Below are positions 7,570 through 13,425 of a DNA stretch of 34,900 nt, piece by piece (position 1 is the stretch's first letter; each line of letters opens with the position of its first letter). Below the pieces are notes generated by a model, which saw nothing but the letters and a program-made list of their open reading frames with translations, did no database searches and had not been told where the DNA came from. The position numbers were made by a program, and so were the translations under genes. The stretch comes from Oscillospiraceae bacterium. Lineage in GTDB: Bacteria > Bacillota > Clostridia > Oscillospirales > CAG-272. Location: positions 1 through 34,900 of the forward strand of contig SVRA01000008.1 of the NCBI GenBank assembly GCA_015065075.1, given 5' to 3'.

Positions 7570-7737
7570 ATGTTAACTGCCATGTGTATAGAAGCAGCTA
7601 ATCAAATAATAATAAAAACAAATGATTTTAATAGTTCAAACAATTCAACACAACCAATATTACTTAGTTGCAAGAGACTACAAAAAATACTGTACTTCAG
7701 TGATATTGAGTATATTCTATATCCACACACGCGCTAA
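7570..7737 (+). CDS. Hypothetical 55-residue protein
   Basis: An ORF with a correctly spaced GGAGG site (five bases before the ATG), in the otherwise gene-poor stretch 7463-7907. The product begins MLTAMCIEAANQIIIK and ends KRLQKILYFSDIEYILYPHTR. It is Asn/Ile-rich and far more AT-rich than the neighbouring genes. I do not recognise it. It could be a small basic DNA-binding factor or a decayed gene remnant. No convincing promoter was found. Confidence 0.3.
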   Translation: MLTAMCIEAANQIIIKTNDFNSSNNSTQPILLSCKRLQKILYFSDIEYILYPHTR

Positions 7738-7907
7738 TTCTTATACCGGAAATCTCCCTGTCTTCTTCGGGTGGAACGGCGGCCGCGCCTGCGGGGTGAA
7801 TGACGCGCTGTGGTAAATTACCGCACAGCGGAGAAGTGGGGCTCACCGCTTCGCCTGTGGCGTATTTTTTCCATAGCCGCCAGAGGGGATAGCCCCCTCG
7901 CGTCTCC
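7738..7907. other. Structured non-coding stretch downstream of the YqaJ gene
   Basis: GC-rich sequence with several foldbacks. CGCTGTG pairs with CACAGCG across 7806-7830, and GGGGAT...CCCC lies near 7885-7896. No T-run terminator is clear. An open minus-strand frame passes through it, but with no credible start or domain. It may be a dispersed repeat unit. Confidence 0.35.
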
Positions 7908-8852
7908 TTATCCTTCATTTCTCGTCACCTTAAACGTCCTGTACGAGCTGGTCTTATAATATCCCGACAAATCCACGTCGGGATGATCCTTGGCGAACAG
8001 CTGCAGATCAAACGTCGATCTCACAGCCGGTGCCCAGCTCACGCTAAAGCAATTACTTTCTCCTCGTGCCGTGTCGCCAAGATACGCCTTGACCTTGTTG
8101 GCATAACCGTCCTGAAGCTTCTTGAGCGCCTTTATTTGCTCGCCAAGCACCATGTACTGCGAAAGCTCATTTTCGTAAGCAAAGAGCGCAAGATTTCCCT
8201 CGCCATCTCCCTCCGAATAGATCGTTGAAATGGCCTCAGATGTCGATTTTTCACCGTCTGTCGCGGGAGGAGTCTTGTCCTCGACCAATTTCCAGAACTC
8301 CGCCTCAGAGCTCATCAAAGCGCAAATTTCCGCCTCGTCGCGTTCGATGCAGAACCACTTAAATTCTTTCCCGAGGATCAGCACCGCAAGATACCAACGC
8401 TCCGCGCCGGTGACGGCCATATAATGAACGCACTGCGTATAATAATTCGCGGGATACTCCCCATTCTTAAACCTCTTCAGATTAAGCGACGATGTTGTCT
8501 TACATTCAAGCCCCGCGTCCTCTCCGATCAGGATCCTGTCCACGTTAGCGTGTGCAAAAGTATAGTGGGGGTTGATTATAATACTGTTATCTCGTCTGAC
8601 CTTCTTTCCCGTCTCCTCACAGAAACGCTTCGCAACGTAGTCCTCAAGGTCGCGGCCCAATCGCATAGCTTCGTTGTCTTCCTTGGGTGGCACAAGCCCA
8701 AGCTTGTCCGCCCAGACCGAGTACGCGCTGGCATAAGGATTAAGCCCTATAATAGCCGCCGCGTCAGATCCTCCGATCGACCTGCGCCGATGCTCCAGCC
8801 ACGCGTCGTGCGGCATAGCCTTCGTCGAGATTTTTTTAAGATATTTATACAC
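7908..8852 (-). CDS. YqaJ-family phage-type exonuclease
   Basis: A 314-residue nuclease of the lambda-exonuclease/YqaJ fold, which resects double-stranded DNA ends for single-strand annealing. Motifs: WLEHRRRSIGGSDAAAIIGLNPYASAYSVWADKLG (N-terminal), then YTFAHANVDRIL (catalytic Asp) and DAGLECKTTS (catalytic E-x-K), then YYTQCVHYMAVTGAERWYLAVLI (conserved Gln/Tyr region). I chose the GTG at 8852, six bases after GGGGAGG; it overlaps the stop of the preceding gene. An upstream ATG at 8867 overlaps the ribosome site itself. The usual partner, a RecT-type annealing protein, is not seen. Confidence 0.9.
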   Translation of the reverse strand: MYKYLKKISTKAMPHDAWLEHRRRSIGGSDAAAIIGLNPYASAYSVWADKLGLVPPKEDNEAMRLGRDLEDYVAKRFCEETGKKVRRDNSIIINPHYTFAHANVDRILIGEDAGLECKTTSSLNLKRFKNGEYPANYYTQCVHYMAVTGAERWYLAVLILGKEFKWFCIERDEAEICALMSSEAEFWKLVEDKTPPATDGEKSTSEAISTIYSEGDGEGNLALFAYENELSQYMVLGEQIKALKKLQDGYANKVKAYLGDTARGESNCFSVSWAPAVRSTFDLQLFAKDHPDVDLSGYYKTSSYRTFKVTRNEG

Positions 8853-9213
8853 CTTCAACCTCCCCATTTACTATCGCCTTGACGGCATCCTCGTCGACAC
8901 TGATCGTCACCTCGTTGACCTTTCCTTTCTCTCGAAGGCTCTCAATAAATTCTTTGAAAAGTCCCTTGGGAGCATCTACCTTCAAGAACTCCTTGAAATC
9001 CTCGTAAAGATGGTCTTCAAGATTATCGCAAGCGTCCTGCGCCGCAGCAAGAGCGCCGAAACAAGCTAGCACTTTGGCTTCTACGTGACTGATCGTTGAG
9101 GCGACCACTTCTTCTCCATCTACACCTGCAACCGCGCCCACAACACAGTCGCACTCCTTGCGGCAAACGACCTCACCGCTTTTGATTTCTTTGATTATAA
9201 GCTCGTATTTCAT
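8845..9213 (-). CDS. Hypothetical phage-type protein upstream of YqaJ
   Basis: A 122-residue acidic protein with an N-terminal beta-rich part (MKYELIIKEIKSGEVVCRKECDCVVGAV) and a helical part (EAKVLACFGALAAAQDACDNLEDHLYEDFKEFL). I do not recognise a family. Its stop overlaps the GTG of the YqaJ gene, so the two are translationally coupled, which suggests a role with the nuclease. Its AAAGGA site lies ten bases before the ATG. Confidence 0.65.
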   Translation of the reverse strand: MKYELIIKEIKSGEVVCRKECDCVVGAVAGVDGEEVVASTISHVEAKVLACFGALAAAQDACDNLEDHLYEDFKEFLKVDAPKGLFKEFIESLREKGKVNEVTISVDEDAVKAIVNGEVEGV

Positions 9214-9248
9214 TTCTATGTATTCCTTTCACTTTTCACTATTTCCTT

Positions 9249-9346
9249 TTACTTTGTCGGAGACTTCGGCATCTCCGCCCAATGCGTCACCTTGTACGTA
9301 ACGTCGCCCTCGAGAGCTTGTCCGAATCAATAAATTTCTTTTCCAT
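9249..9346 (-). pseudogene. Remnant of a DUF551-like small phage gene
   Basis: The minus-strand ATG at 9346 reads MEKKFIDSDKLSR and then goes out of frame. A shifted frame just after reads EGDVTYKVTHWAEMPKSPTK and ends at 9249. The ending VTHWxxxPxxP is the usual C-terminus of DUF551 proteins. The N- and C-terminal pieces seem joined by an internal deletion with frameshift. The start lies two bases after the stop of the upstream gene, in operon position. Confidence 0.35.
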
Positions 9347-9348
9347 AC

Positions 9349-9576
9349 TCACGCAACCTTTCTGACGATCAATAGCAGCTCACCGTCGTCATATTCATGG
9401 ACCGCCGAATACCCAAGCGACTTAACAAACGCCCTGGCAGCTATAAGAAAAGCTCGCTCGTTCTCAGTTCCCGCGAAGAAGTCGAGGGTTATCTGATCGA
9501 TCCCTGCCTCCTCCATGTCTCGCACGTCCTTCTCGATGCGCTCGAGCTCAGCACCGATATCAATTTTATTTTTCAT
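9349..9576 (-). CDS. Hypothetical 75-residue protein
   Basis: An acidic alpha/beta protein. MKNKIDIGAELERIEKDVRDMEEAGIDQITLDFF forms an N-terminal helix pair, followed by ERAFLIAARAFVKSLGYSAVHEYDDGELLLIVRKVA. I chose the ATG at 9576 because a GAAAGGA site lies before it; the ATG at 9594 is too close to that site. The family is unknown. Its leader overlaps the promoter region of the antisense RNA candidate at 9601-9702. Confidence 0.6.
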   Translation of the reverse strand: MKNKIDIGAELERIEKDVRDMEEAGIDQITLDFFAGTENERAFLIAARAFVKSLGYSAVHEYDDGELLLIVRKVA

Positions 9577-9600
9577 TTTAAAAAATCCTTTCAAATAGGG

Positions 9601-9629
9601 TTGATTTTATTTTTTCTTTGTGCTATAAT
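9601..9629 (+). promoter_or_regulatory. Promoter of an antisense small RNA
   Basis: TTGATT (9601-9606), an exact 17-bp spacer and TATAAT (9624-9629) on the plus strand, opposite to the surrounding operon. No plus-strand ORF follows; a terminator lies about 65 bases on. Confidence 0.7.
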
Positions 9630-9635
9630 ACAAGT

Positions 9636-9702
9636 GATGTGGAACATAACATCACCCTTTCTGAGAGCAGATCGCGCGCCAACGTGATCTGCTCTTTTCT
9701 TA
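9636..9702 (+). ncRNA. Candidate antisense small RNA, about 65 nt
   Basis: Starts about seven bases after the -10 box. The first stem-loop is GTGATGT with ACATCAC. The second is a perfect 10-bp terminator stem, AGAGCAGATC (9664-9673) with GATCTGCTCT (9686-9695), followed by TTTCTT. The T-run is only on the plus strand, so this terminator serves the plus-strand RNA and not the leftward operon. The RNA is antisense to the intergenic mRNA between the zinc-protein gene and the 75-residue gene, so it could control stability or translation of the downstream YqaJ part. Confidence 0.6.
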
Positions 9703-9882
9703 TGCCGAAATTCTGTATCTGTCGCATAAGCAATACACGCATAGCTTTTCGCCGTCGACCTCGTAAACGTCGTCGTCAATCTCCTTTCCGCAATCAGCGC
9801 AAACGAAGATCTCTTCCTCGAGATCCTGACACTGCATACACCCGGTGCACGCGCCGCCGTGAATGCAACCTGAGTAGCTCAT
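9700..9882 (-). CDS. Small cysteine-rich zinc-binding phage-type protein
   Basis: A 60-residue protein with ten cysteines. MSYSGCIHGGACTGCMQCQDLEEEIFVCADCGKEIDDDVYEVDGEKLCVYCLCDRYRISA contains two probable zinc-binding pairs, CADCGKEI and CVYCLC, in a LIM/ribbon-like layout, plus a Cys-rich N-terminus. The start at 9882 follows GGAGGTGAG and overlaps the previous stop (ATGA). Such proteins occur in early phage operons; the function is unknown. Confidence 0.65.
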   Translation of the reverse strand: MSYSGCIHGGACTGCMQCQDLEEEIFVCADCGKEIDDDVYEVDGEKLCVYCLCDRYRISA

Positions 9883-10076
9883 TTTCTCACCTCCGATAAA
9901 GATAACGTCAATTTTCCACGCTTCAGCCCCTTGCAAAGCGAGTGCTTGGGATAAAGATGGATCACGTTGCCGCGCACGTAGCCGCGGTAAACGTAGACCG
10001 CGCCGGCTCCGCTGTACTCAAACACCACGTAAGCCGATCCGTCGTGCCCCTCGATCTTGTAGGTAACGCTCGCCAT
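9879..10076 (-). CDS. Hypothetical small beta-rich protein
   Basis: A 65-residue basic protein: MASVTYKIEGHDGSAYVVFEYSGAGAVYVYRGYVRGNVIHLYP, then a Lys-rich tail. The pattern suggests a small beta-barrel, possibly nucleic-acid binding. No family is recognised. The start at 10076 has GGGAGGG five bases upstream; the end overlaps the next gene by four bases. Confidence 0.6.
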   Translation of the reverse strand: MASVTYKIEGHDGSAYVVFEYSGAGAVYVYRGYVRGNVIHLYPKHSLCKGLKRGKLTLSLSEVRK

Positions 10077-10078
10077 AC

Positions 10079-10333
10079 TTACCCTCCCTTCTCTTTGTAA
10101 AATTCTTCGTATTGCTTGATGATCTGCTCCGCGCACCAGAGCATTCTCTGTGTCCGAGCTCCCAAAGCTCGCTTACCGTTAAGCACGGCGGAGACGTGCG
10201 CATAGTTGACCTTTATTCCCCAGTCACGGTCAAGACGGTGTATAAGCCAATCCTGGCCCAGCCTGTTTCTCGCAAGCGCCCGCTTGATCTCCTTCGCGCT
10301 TTCTTCGTTGATCGATTCGTAATCACGCATCAT
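10079..10333 (-). CDS. Phage-type helix-turn-helix protein
   Basis: An 84-residue protein. SAKEIKRALARNRLGQDWLIHRLDRDWGIKVNYAHVSAVLNGKRALGARTQRMLWCAEQIIKQ fits a Cro/XRE-like fold with the recognition helix at about residues 43-52. Such proteins are early phage regulators. The start overlaps the stop of the preceding gene (ATGA at 10333-10330), with GGAGGGG upstream. Confidence 0.7.
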   Translation of the reverse strand: MMRDYESINEESAKEIKRALARNRLGQDWLIHRLDRDWGIKVNYAHVSAVLNGKRALGARTQRMLWCAEQIIKQYEEFYKEKGG

Positions 10334-10479
10334 TTTATAAGCCCCTCCTTTCTCAGTTGCTCTTCACTCTTGGGAGTGAACGTGACCTTAATATCCGCAT
10401 CGTATTGCTTTGACAAAAGATACGACAGCGTCTCTCCGATAAGGTTAAAATCGGGTTTGTTGGTGCAAGTAACTTTCAT
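10330..10479 (-). CDS. Hypothetical 49-residue protein
   Basis: MKVTCTNKPDFNLIGETLSYLLSKQYDADIKVTFTPKSEEQLRKEGLIK. It is short and has no known family. The start at 10479 is eight bases after GGAGG; an upstream in-frame ATG lacks a site. It overlaps the next gene by four bases, which supports real translation within the operon. Confidence 0.6.
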   Translation of the reverse strand: MKVTCTNKPDFNLIGETLSYLLSKQYDADIKVTFTPKSEEQLRKEGLIK

Positions 10480-10555
10480 AGTATTATCCTCCATTTCTTT
10501 GATATTTAAAGTGTATGAATAAACCCGATTAAAAATCATTCATACACCGCGCAAC

Positions 10556-10795
10556 TTATGTAACCCGCGCGTTCCAAAATTCCGCAACCTTCTCCTCCGC
10601 CTGCTCCGCCGTGTAGCGCGTACTCTCGTCAAGACCGTCGCCACGTATCATAGGATGATTAACAAGAACCCTTGCACTGGTAGCCTGGCACACGGTACAC
10701 ATAACCCTCCGTGCCTCATCAAGATAAACGTGTGTCTTTACGATCTCTGCCTTGCCCCCACAAAAGGGGCATTTTTTTAATTTGATTTTTGCCAT
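10556..10795 (-). CDS. Lar family restriction-alleviation-like zinc protein
   Basis: A 79-residue protein. KKCPFCGGKAEIVKTHVYLDEARRVMCTVCQATSARV, ending EEKVAEFWNARV, is the typical Lar_restr_allev pattern: CPFCGG, a second CxxC, and a C-terminal 'A...WN.R'. Related proteins (Rac prophage Lar) lessen restriction of foreign DNA; many members are only known as phage zinc-ribbon proteins. It leads the leftward run of small genes after the XRE gene, with a ribosome site GGAAGGAG. Confidence 0.85.
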   Translation of the reverse strand: MAKIKLKKCPFCGGKAEIVKTHVYLDEARRVMCTVCQATSARVLVNHPMIRGDGLDESTRYTAEQAEEKVAEFWNARVT

Positions 10796-10878
10796 ACCTG
10801 CTCCTTCCTTTCATTGTAAACTTCCGGGGTTGTAAAAGTCACCCCTCTTTTTGCACAACCATATCGTACTTTCAAATC

Positions 10879-11106
10879 TTATGTACGAGTTTCTTGTACT
10901 TCCGAAGCAAAAAAAATATTTTGATACTCAGTTTCAGATAAGTCCAGTATTTTCTTAATCTCCAAAGACTTATCAACAGAAACCTTAATCTTGCCTGTTT
11001 CGAGACAGGAATATCCAGATTTTCCCGAATAGCCAAGTGCCTCGGCCATTTCTTTTTGCGTAATTCCACGCTTTTTTCTTGCCTCTTTCAAGAGCTTGTA
11101 GTCCAC
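10879..11106 (-). CDS. XRE-family regulator heading the leftward operon
   Basis: A 75-residue protein. LLKEARKKRGITQKEMAEALGYSGKSGYSCLETGKIKVSVDKSLEIKKILDLSETEYQNIFF is a full XRE fold. The GTG start at 11106 follows AAAGGAGG. Its promoter overlaps that of the divergent winged-helix/TM gene. The last codons of the gene contain a 19-base copy of the operator seen at 12199, so its 3' end is also a control site. Confidence 0.85.
   Translation of the reverse strand: MDYKLLKEARKKRGITQKEMAEALGYSGKSGYSCLETGKIKVSVDKSLEIKKILDLSETEYQNIFFASEVQETRT
10883..10899. promoter_or_regulatory. Operator candidate O3 (GTAC-N9-GTAC)
   Basis: GTACGAGTTTCTTGTAC, identical to the site at 12199-12215 including two flanking bases, though it lies in coding sequence. 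It would sit upstream of the Lar-to-YqaJ genes. Confidence 0.6.
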
Positions 11107-11122
11107 CCGATCCCCTCCTTTC

Positions 11123-11151
11123 TTGACAAAATATTAGTAGTGTGATAAAAT
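11123..11151 (+). promoter_or_regulatory. Promoter of the winged-helix/TM gene
   Basis: TTGACA (11123-11128), a 17-bp spacer and TAAAAT (11146-11151). It fully overlaps the opposing promoter on the other strand. Confidence 0.8.
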
Positions 11152-11159
11152 TTAGGCAA
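11131..11159 (-). promoter_or_regulatory. Promoter of the leftward operon
   Basis: On the minus strand, TTGCCT (11159-11154), a 17-bp spacer and TAATAT (11136-11131), about 25 bases before the XRE GTG start. Confidence 0.65.
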
Positions 11160-11181
11160 CTATATTCTTAAGGAGTTACCT

Positions 11182-11514
11182 ATGACGGATTTAAAATTTT
11201 CTATTCTCAGAAAACTTTATAAAGCGAAAGACAATCGTTGTGATCAAAACCGGCTAACCAGCAAATATCGTAAAAATCCAACCAAGGCACGTCACGCCAT
11301 CGAAGATTTCACCAAGCTACACTATATCGAAAGAATCAACGAGTGCGATATTAGACTCACACGCAAAGGCGAAGAGCTATACGAGGAAGAACGCGACCAA
11401 CGAAAACAAAATCGTCATAATTTTATTATTGCTCTGATCTCTGTTATAGCCGCATCGATTGCCGCGCTTGTGCCCTTTATAGAATTTATTCTTTCGCAAT
11501 TTTCCAAAAGTTAA
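11182..11514 (+). CDS. Winged-helix-like protein with C-terminal membrane helix
   Basis: A 110-residue protein. Residues 1 to about 75 resemble a winged helix (FSILRKLYKAKD, then ARHAIEDFTKLHYIERINECDIRLTRKGEELYEEE). Residues about 84-105 (FIIALISVIAASIAALVPFIEFIL) are one membrane span. A membrane-tethered DNA-binding or sensor protein is plausible. An AAGGAG site lies before the ATG. Its end overlaps the convergent 11511 gene by four bases. Confidence 0.7.
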   Translation: MTDLKFSILRKLYKAKDNRCDQNRLTSKYRKNPTKARHAIEDFTKLHYIERINECDIRLTRKGEELYEEERDQRKQNRHNFIIALISVIAASIAALVPFIEFILSQFSKS

Positions 11515-12179
11515 TTTCTCTGCGACTTCCACCAGTCATCAAACTGTTGATCCGTATAGTTACATATTTTTTGATAGTAATATCGCCTCAAGCCCTTCTC
11601 CCCAACACTTCGTTCAATAATGTCTTGAAGCTCGTCCATGTATTCATACTTTTTCTTTTCTGATAGATCCTCCCAGTATTCAGGCTTCATAGAATCTATC
11701 GGGAAACCATCTGGCCACTCTCGCCGGCGTAAATCGTCAATAGCATAGTACAGCTTCAATTTGGTCTCGTAAGGTAATTTTTGGTCAATGTATTCTGAGA
11801 TCATCATACACCAATCACGGTATCGTTCGTACTCGTCCCGGATTGCATAAACACTATCCTCAACTGTCTTTTCGACCTTGACCCGTTCTGCGCCATCTCG
11901 CTTTTTAAAAAACACCTTCTTCTCCTCCCTTTTGTAAGGCTTGCGCCCACGGTGCTTCATTTCCTTATAATACGCTTCCCAAGCTTCGTCCTCGGAAAAG
12001 AATATCTTCTCTCCAATCTGTCCGCGTGCGATCCTATACACAACCACCATTGTTTTCATTTCTCTGGTTTTGCGGTCTTCAAAATCAAAAATTTGACTAA
12101 CAACACCTTTTTGCGGCGGTGCTTTTCCACGGGCTCGATACGCCACCCAAACTTCATCGCCTATTTTTGGGATAATCAT
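11511..12179 (-). CDS. Hypothetical protein under operator control
   Basis: A 222-residue charged protein. The N-terminus, IGDEVWVAYRARGKAPPQKGVVSQIF, suggests an SH3/Tudor-like barrel. The remainder is helical and rich in Lys/Arg/Glu/Tyr, ending YTDQQFDDWWKSQ. No family is recognised. It has a strong promoter with an operator just after the transcription start, opposite the repressor gene, which is the place of the first induced gene in ImmR-type switches. It has a good ribosome site (GGAGG, six bases). Confidence 0.6.
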   Translation of the reverse strand: MIIPKIGDEVWVAYRARGKAPPQKGVVSQIFDFEDRKTREMKTMVVVYRIARGQIGEKIFFSEDEAWEAYYKEMKHRGRKPYKREEKKVFFKKRDGAERVKVEKTVEDSVYAIRDEYERYRDWCMMISEYIDQKLPYETKLKLYYAIDDLRRREWPDGFPIDSMKPEYWEDLSEKKKYEYMDELQDIIERSVGEKGLRRYYYQKICNYTDQQFDDWWKSQRN

Positions 12180-12198
12180 TCATAACCTCCTCCACGAT

Positions 12199-12215
12199 GT
12201 ACGAGTTTCTTGTAC
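12199..12215. promoter_or_regulatory. Operator candidate O2 (GTAC-N9-GTAC)
   Basis: GTACGAGTTTCTTGTAC, an imperfect palindrome three bases downstream of the predicted start of the 11511 gene transcript. A bound repressor would block initiation. Confidence 0.65.
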
Positions 12216-12224
12216 CTTGATGCT

Positions 12225-12253
12225 ATAATACCATAGTTTTCGCACCTTGTCAA
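12225..12253 (-). promoter_or_regulatory. Promoter of the 11511 gene
   Basis: On the minus strand, TTGACA (12253-12248), a 17-bp spacer and TATTAT (12230-12225). The consensus match suggests strong expression when not repressed. Confidence 0.8.
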
Positions 12254-12292
12254 GAGAAAAATCGAAATTTCTTGAACTTTTTTAAAATTGTA

Positions 12293-12321
12293 TTGCATTT
12301 TGCCTCGACCTGTGTTATCAT
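12293..12321 (+). promoter_or_regulatory. Promoter of the repressor gene
   Basis: TTGCAT (12293-12298), a 17-bp spacer and TATCAT (12316-12321). An operator covers the predicted start point, which points to autoregulation. Confidence 0.6.
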
Positions 12322-12323
12322 AA

Positions 12324-12340
12324 GTACAGAAATAATGTAC
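12324..12340. promoter_or_regulatory. Operator candidate O1 (GTAC-N9-GTAC)
   Basis: GTACAGAAATAATGTAC, extended by AA and TT to perfect 7-bp arms (AAGTACA/TGTACTT) between the -10 box and the ribosome site of the repressor gene. Confidence 0.65.
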
Positions 12341-12355
12341 TTTTGGGAGGTAAAA

Positions 12356-12805
12356 ATGGCTGACATATCCGAGAGAATACGAACATTGAGAAAAAAAGAG
12401 CACTTGACTCAAACCGAATTCGGCAAATTGTTCAACATAGAAAAAACTACAGTTTCTTCTTACGAAAGAAATCAGAGTATCCCTCATGACAGCATTAAAA
12501 TCGCTATTTGCAAGCGCTTTAATGTAACTATGGACTATCTTGTAGGTCTTAGCGACACGCCTCAACCGGCATTTTTTATTCCCCGCCTCACTCCCCACGA
12601 GACCAAAGTAATAACCGCCTACCGTGACCAGCCCGATATGCAGCCCGCCGTCGACAGGATCCTCGGCGTCACTATGGACGGCTACGTTACCGTTTACGCC
12701 GCCGCAAATTCCGAATCCAACCATAAGCACACTATTACCCGAATCCCCCAAGATAAATGGAACGAGATTGAGAACGAGCCCAACACCGACGAAGATCTGA
12801 TGTAA
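12356..12805 (+). CDS. Phage-type XRE repressor (ImmR-like)
   Basis: A 149-residue protein. Residues 5-65 (ISERIRTLRKKEHLTQTEFGKLFNIEKTTVSSYERNQSIPHDSIKIAICKRFNVTMDYLVGLSD) are a classic SinR/ImmR-type HTH. The C-terminal part (LTPHETKVITAYRDQPDMQPAVDRIL) is the usual oligomerisation tail. The start at 12356 has GGGAGG five bases upstream. The gene is followed at once by the metallopeptidase gene, the arrangement of ICEBs1 and related elements where the peptidase inactivates the repressor. Confidence 0.9.
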   Translation: MADISERIRTLRKKEHLTQTEFGKLFNIEKTTVSSYERNQSIPHDSIKIAICKRFNVTMDYLVGLSDTPQPAFFIPRLTPHETKVITAYRDQPDMQPAVDRILGVTMDGYVTVYAAANSESNHKHTITRIPQDKWNEIENEPNTDEDLM

Positions 12806-12813
12806 TCTGATAT

Positions 12814-13425
12814 ATGTATTACAAAATCTACACCGACATTCGAGACGCCGCCTGGCAATGCCTGATCGACAATAACATTGACAGCCTGCCCGTTGATGTG
12901 CTGAAGATCGCGCGCCAAAGCAATATCGACGTCAAGAAAAACAGCCGCATTAAGATCCTCTTATCCGATGAATACGCCAAAGCCTTCTATAACGGCGAAA
13001 AATGGATAATCGTGTATAACGACCGCAACGACGTTCCGGTCTCCCGATTCGCAATCGCCCACGAGCTGGGCCACATACTCCTCGGTCACGTTAAGACCTA
13101 CGCAAAATACGCAACCATTGAAGATATAGGAATAAAGCCAAAAGCAGAAAATCAGGCCGACACGTTCGCCCTCAGACTTCTCTGCCCCGCTTGTATCCTG
13201 ATGGAGCTTGATCTCCATTCACCCGAAGAAATATCCGCGTTCTGCCGCGTGCCAACCCATTTGGCACAGAAACGAAGTGACAGAATGAAAGAACTGTATA
13301 AAAAGAACAAGTTTTTTTCCAATAACCTTGAAATCGAGATTCGTAAGAATTTTAATATATATCTTTCCGCAACAAAAGAAAATCAAAGAAAGGATCCCGT
13401 ATGGCATTCAAGCAAAAACGAATAG
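12814..13425 (+). CDS. ImmA/IrrE-family metallo-endopeptidase
   Basis: A 203-residue zinc protease. It has the HELGH active site in FAIAHELGHILLGH and the third zinc ligand region AENQADTFALRLLCP. In ICEBs1, ImmA cleaves the ImmR repressor on DNA damage or cell signalling, inducing excision; the same role is inferred here. The ribosome site is weak, and the gene lies eight bases after the repressor, so coupled translation is likely. The 3' end overlaps the integrase start by 25 bases. Confidence 0.93.
   Translation: MYYKIYTDIRDAAWQCLIDNNIDSLPVDVLKIARQSNIDVKKNSRIKILLSDEYAKAFYNGEKWIIVYNDRNDVPVSRFAIAHELGHILLGHVKTYAKYATIEDIGIKPKAENQADTFALRLLCPACILMELDLHSPEEISAFCRVPTHLAQKRSDRMKELYKKNKFFSNNLEIEIRKNFNIYLSATKENQRKDPVWHSSKNE

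Noticed and set aside
7697..7918. A 73-residue minus-strand protein after the YqaJ gene
   Set aside because: No adequate ribosome site, it overlaps the YqaJ end, and its Gly/Ala/Pro-rich translation follows foldback GC-rich DNA; more likely a non-coding repeat.
11182..12179. Toxin-antitoxin pair formed by the 110- and 222-residue genes
   Set aside because: The genes converge rather than form an operon, and neither resembles a known toxin; one has a membrane helix and the other an operator-controlled promoter.
12356..13425. XRE/ImmA pair as a toxin-antitoxin module
   Set aside because: The HELGH peptidase directly after a SinR-type repressor, with the integrase next, fits the ImmR/ImmA switch of integrative elements better.
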